Source: an uncultured Eggerthellaceae bacterium (GTDB lineage Bacteria > Actinomycetota > Coriobacteriia > Coriobacteriales > Eggerthellaceae). From it: a stretch of 64,000 nucleotides of DNA. The stretch is from the NCBI GenBank assembly GCA_910588205.1, contig CAJUQK010000009.1, positions 10,326 to 74,325 of the forward strand, read 5' to 3'. Under the pieces are notes generated by a model. It was not told where the DNA came from and did not search any database. It saw nothing but the letters and a program-made list of their open reading frames with translations. Both the position numbers and the translations under genes were made by a program. Below, piece after piece: positions 62,103 through 64,000 of this stretch (the first letter of the stretch is position 1; every line of letters begins with the position of its first letter).

Positions 62103-63563
62103 ATGTGGAGGGTCCTCTGCGCCGCAGCGCTCGCGCTCACCGTGGCCCTGGGGTCGCCGCAGGCGGCCCTCGCCGATGACGCTGCCGCCAAGACGCCCGC
62201 GCCCACGGTGGTCAAATCCGTGGAGGGCTCGGACACGGCCGAGGCTGCGTCCGGCGGCTCCGTGTCATACACGGTCGAGGTGGCCCTTCCGGCGGACCTC
62301 CGCGACCACGGGGCCTACCCCCTCGCCGTCATCGACTCGGCCGACGCGGGGGTGGCCGTCGGCGATGTCGCCGTGTCGTATGCGGGCGAGGACGTGACGG
62401 GGGCGTTCGACGTCTCCTTCGCCGGGCGGGCCTTCACGGTCTCCTGCGCTGACCTTTTGGCGGCCGTGCCCTCAGCCGCGCCCCACGGGACGCTCACCGT
62501 GGCCTATGAGGCCACGGTCACAGGGCCGGAAGGGGATGCCCTTTCCAACTGGGCCCGCGCCGTCTATCTCGACGGGGCGTCCACCCCGGAGGCCGTGGCG
62601 ACGGTGGTCGTCTCGACAGGTGACGCCCCTCCGGCCACGCTGCCCCAGACGGGCCTCGGGCCGGTCGGGGCCGCGCTCGCCGTCGCGGCTGCAGCCGCCG
62701 CCCTGGCCGTGGCCGTCCGCGGGCGCGGCTGGCGGCGCGTCCTCCCCGTCCTCGGGGTGTGCGCGGGCCTCGCCATCCTGGCGGCCTACCCGGCCATGGA
62801 GTTCGCGGATGCCGCCCGGCGCTCGCAGGTGGCCGCGTCCATGGACCTCACCGACGTGGCCGCCGACCGCAGCGCCGACGATGCGCTGCTGGCCAACGCC
62901 GAGGCGTACAACGCGCGGCTCGCCCGCAAGGACGTGGGTTCCACCGAGATCCTGCCCTACGTCCTCCAGCTCTCACGAGACGGCCACGACGCAGCCTTCG
63001 GCTACGTCAAGGTCCCCGCGATCGGCCTCGTGATGCCCATCTATCGCGGGACCTCCGACGCGGCGCTCTCCGCAGGCGCGGGGCACATGGAGGGCACGTC
63101 CCTTCCCGTCGGCGGCGACTCAACCCACGCGGTGGTGACCGGCCACTCGGGCCTTGAGGGGATGCGCGCCTTCGACGACCTGCGACGCCTGGAGGCGGGT
63201 GACGTGTTCGGCTTCAAGGTCCTCGGCCGCACGGCGTGCTATCGGGTGACGTCCACGGAGGTGGTGGATCCGGACGATCTCTCAAGCCTGGAGGTCATCG
63301 ACGGGAGGGACCTCGCCACCCTCGTCACCTGCACTCCCTACGGCGTCAACTCCCACAGGCTCCTGGTCCACGGCGAGCGCTGCGAGGTCCCCGAGGGCTT
63401 CGAAGGTGCCGTGGGCGCGGTGGAGTCCATGGCCCACGACGCCCGTGCCTGGGTCCTGCTCCTGGCGATCCTCGCCCTCCTCGCCGCCCTCGCCGGGAGG
63501 AAGGCATCGAGGGCGTTCCGCAAAGGGCGGGGAGCCGCCGACGGTGGAGAGGAGGGACCATGA
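62103..63563 (+). CDS. LPXTG surface domain fused to a class C sortase
   Basis: A 486-residue protein. Signal peptide (1-25); a secreted beta-rich domain about 30-175 (VVKSVEGSDTAEAASGGSVS) of the kind seen in isopeptide/DUF11-like surface modules; then LPQTG at 180-184 with a hydrophobic helix and RGRGWRR, a complete-looking sorting signal. A second helix (213-230) precedes a sortase domain (about 265-430) with catalytic His348 in TGHSGLEG, Cys410 in LVTCTPYGVNSHR and Arg419. A C-terminal helix and basic tail follow, as in class C pilus-assembly sortases. GTG/ATG choice: ATG 62103 follows AAAGGAGGTG. Fusion of a substrate-like signal to the enzyme is unusual. Confidence 0.85.
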   Translation: MWRVLCAAALALTVALGSPQAALADDAAAKTPAPTVVKSVEGSDTAEAASGGSVSYTVEVALPADLRDHGAYPLAVIDSADAGVAVGDVAVSYAGEDVTGAFDVSFAGRAFTVSCADLLAAVPSAAPHGTLTVAYEATVTGPEGDALSNWARAVYLDGASTPEAVATVVVSTGDAPPATLPQTGLGPVGAALAVAAAAAALAVAVRGRGWRRVLPVLGVCAGLAILAAYPAMEFADAARRSQVAASMDLTDVAADRSADDALLANAEAYNARLARKDVGSTEILPYVLQLSRDGHDAAFGYVKVPAIGLVMPIYRGTSDAALSAGAGHMEGTSLPVGGDSTHAVVTGHSGLEGMRAFDDLRRLEAGDVFGFKVLGRTACYRVTSTEVVDPDDLSSLEVIDGRDLATLVTCTPYGVNSHRLLVHGERCEVPEGFEGAVGAVESMAHDARAWVLLLAILALLAALAGRKASRAFRKGRGAADGGEEGP

Positions 63564-63667
63564 CCTAGCGGAAGGGCGGCCCTTGCGGCCGTGACAAAGA
63601 AGGGGCTGGGGAGCCCCGATGGAGACCGAGGCCCCGGAACCTCCGGGGAAGAGAGAAGGAGAGACCC
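63564..63667 (+). other. Leader of the pilin gene with small hairpins
   Basis: 104 bp containing GGGGCT-GGGG-AGCCCC (63602-63617) and CCCCGGA-ACC-TCCGGGG (63632-63648). Ribosome site is in GAGAAGGAGAGACCC before ATG 63668. The hairpins could be an attenuator or mRNA stabiliser. Confidence 0.45.
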
Positions 63668-64000
63668 ATGTTCAACCCCAAGTCCAAGCTCGTCCGTGCC
63701 GCCTGCGTCGCGGGCCTGTCGCTGTCCCTCGTCGGCGGCGTGTGCGCCCCGGCCGTCCAGGCCTTCGCTGCCGACAGCGACCACGCCGTGACCGTCACCT
63801 CCGCCCAGACCCACACCTACAAGTTGATCAAGCTCTTCAGCGGCTCCTTCACCACCGACGCCGATGGCAAGCTGCACATGGGTGACGCCAAGGTCTCCGA
63901 CGAGACCGTGGCGAAGGTCCTGAGAAACACCCTCAACACCTACGCCCACGACCCGAAGTGGGAGACCGCCACGGACCAGCAGCTCGCGGACGGCATCGCC
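63668..64000 (+). CDS. Fimbrial isopeptide-forming pilin, partial (3' end outside window)
   Basis: The first 111 residues: signal peptide (LVRAACVAGLSLSLVGGVCAPAVQAFA) then TVTSAQTHTYKLIKLFSGSF and KVSDETVAKVLRNTL, as in the N-terminus of SpaA-type major pilins (fimbrial isopeptide D2 domain). Directly downstream of the sortase, so probably the main shaft subunit polymerised by it. Its sorting signal is outside the window. Confidence 0.8.
   Translation, partial: MFNPKSKLVRAACVAGLSLSLVGGVCAPAVQAFAADSDHAVTVTSAQTHTYKLIKLFSGSFTTDADGKLHMGDAKVSDETVAKVLRNTLNTYAHDPKWETATDQQLADGIA

Larger units (their letters stand above)
41837..64000. mobile_element. Left part of an integrated conjugative element carrying a pilus locus
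   Basis: GC content jumps to about 65-70% by eye just after the rhodanese gene and stays high to the window edge. The gene set is typical of Gram-positive conjugative transposons: repressor, small DNA-binding proteins, VirD4, small membrane proteins, TrbL, PrgI, VirB4, NlpC/P60 and TopB, then surface cargo. No copy of the host palindromic repeat family was seen inside. Left boundary is placed at 41837-41950 by composition; no attachment repeat, integrase or relaxase was found within the window. Right end is outside. Confidence 0.8.

Overview
The window reads as the replication-origin region of an actinobacterial chromosome, most likely a member of Coriobacteriia (Eggerthella/Slackia-like). 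That placement is an inference from the rpmH-rnpA-yidD-yidC-jag and parAB block beside dnaA, dnaN-recF-gyrB-gyrA on the other arm, perfect parS sites (TGTTTCACGTGAAACA), a HelD-type helicase, two D-Ala-D-Ala ligase paralogues and Coriobacteria-style surface proteins. oriC most likely lies at 17.29-17.92 kb; most genes left of it run on the minus strand and most genes right of it on the plus strand. Base composition by eye has three regimes: about 55-60% GC in ordinary chromosome, a distinctly AT-rich stretch around the origin (about 7-20 kb), and a very GC-rich block (about 65-70%) from about 42 kb to the right edge.

Layout: 0-2.4 kb, a partial BspA-type leucine-rich-repeat surface protein; 2.4-3.3 kb, a gene-free repeat patch; 3.3-9.2 kb, a divergent Ddl paralogue with an aminotransferase, a small membrane protein, a pyridoxal/pyridoxamine kinase, a canonical Ddl and rlmN; 9.2-14.5 kb, parB-parA, an oppositely oriented rsmG, and jag-yidC-yidD-rnpA-rpmH; 14.8-25 kb, dnaA, an unassigned HATPase/winged-helix gene, oriC, dnaN, recF, gyrB, gyrA; 25-38 kb, a HAD phosphatase, a TrkH-lipoprotein-RsgA operon, a candidate structured RNA, a membrane coiled-coil protein, a very large degenerate M28-like membrane protein, a hybrid histidine kinase and HelD; 38.3-41.4 kb, argG-argH behind an arginine-rich leader peptide with an overlapping terminator hairpin; then a rhodanese-like gene.

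From about 41.9 kb to the end lies the left part of an integrated conjugative element: repressor and small DNA-binding genes, VirD4 coupling ATPase, a VirB2/Maff2-like small membrane protein, TrbL/VirB6, PrgI, a zinc-ribbon VirB4, an NlpC/P60 hydrolase, topoisomerase III, and a surface pilus cargo. The cargo is a 1720-residue Cna-B/SpaA adhesin with an LPETG signal, a protein that appears to fuse an LPQTG surface domain to a class C sortase, and the start of a fimbrial pilin. No integrase or relaxase is seen before the right edge.

The host part carries a dispersed palindromic repeat family (core GGGCCGA..TCGGCCCCTACG and its mirror) that I did not see in the conjugative element. The observations most worth checking are the LPXTG-sortase fusion, the arginine leader upstream of argG, the divergent Ddl, the HATPase/winged-helix gene beside oriC, the degenerate M28 protein, and the repeat family with its 113-bp composite copy.
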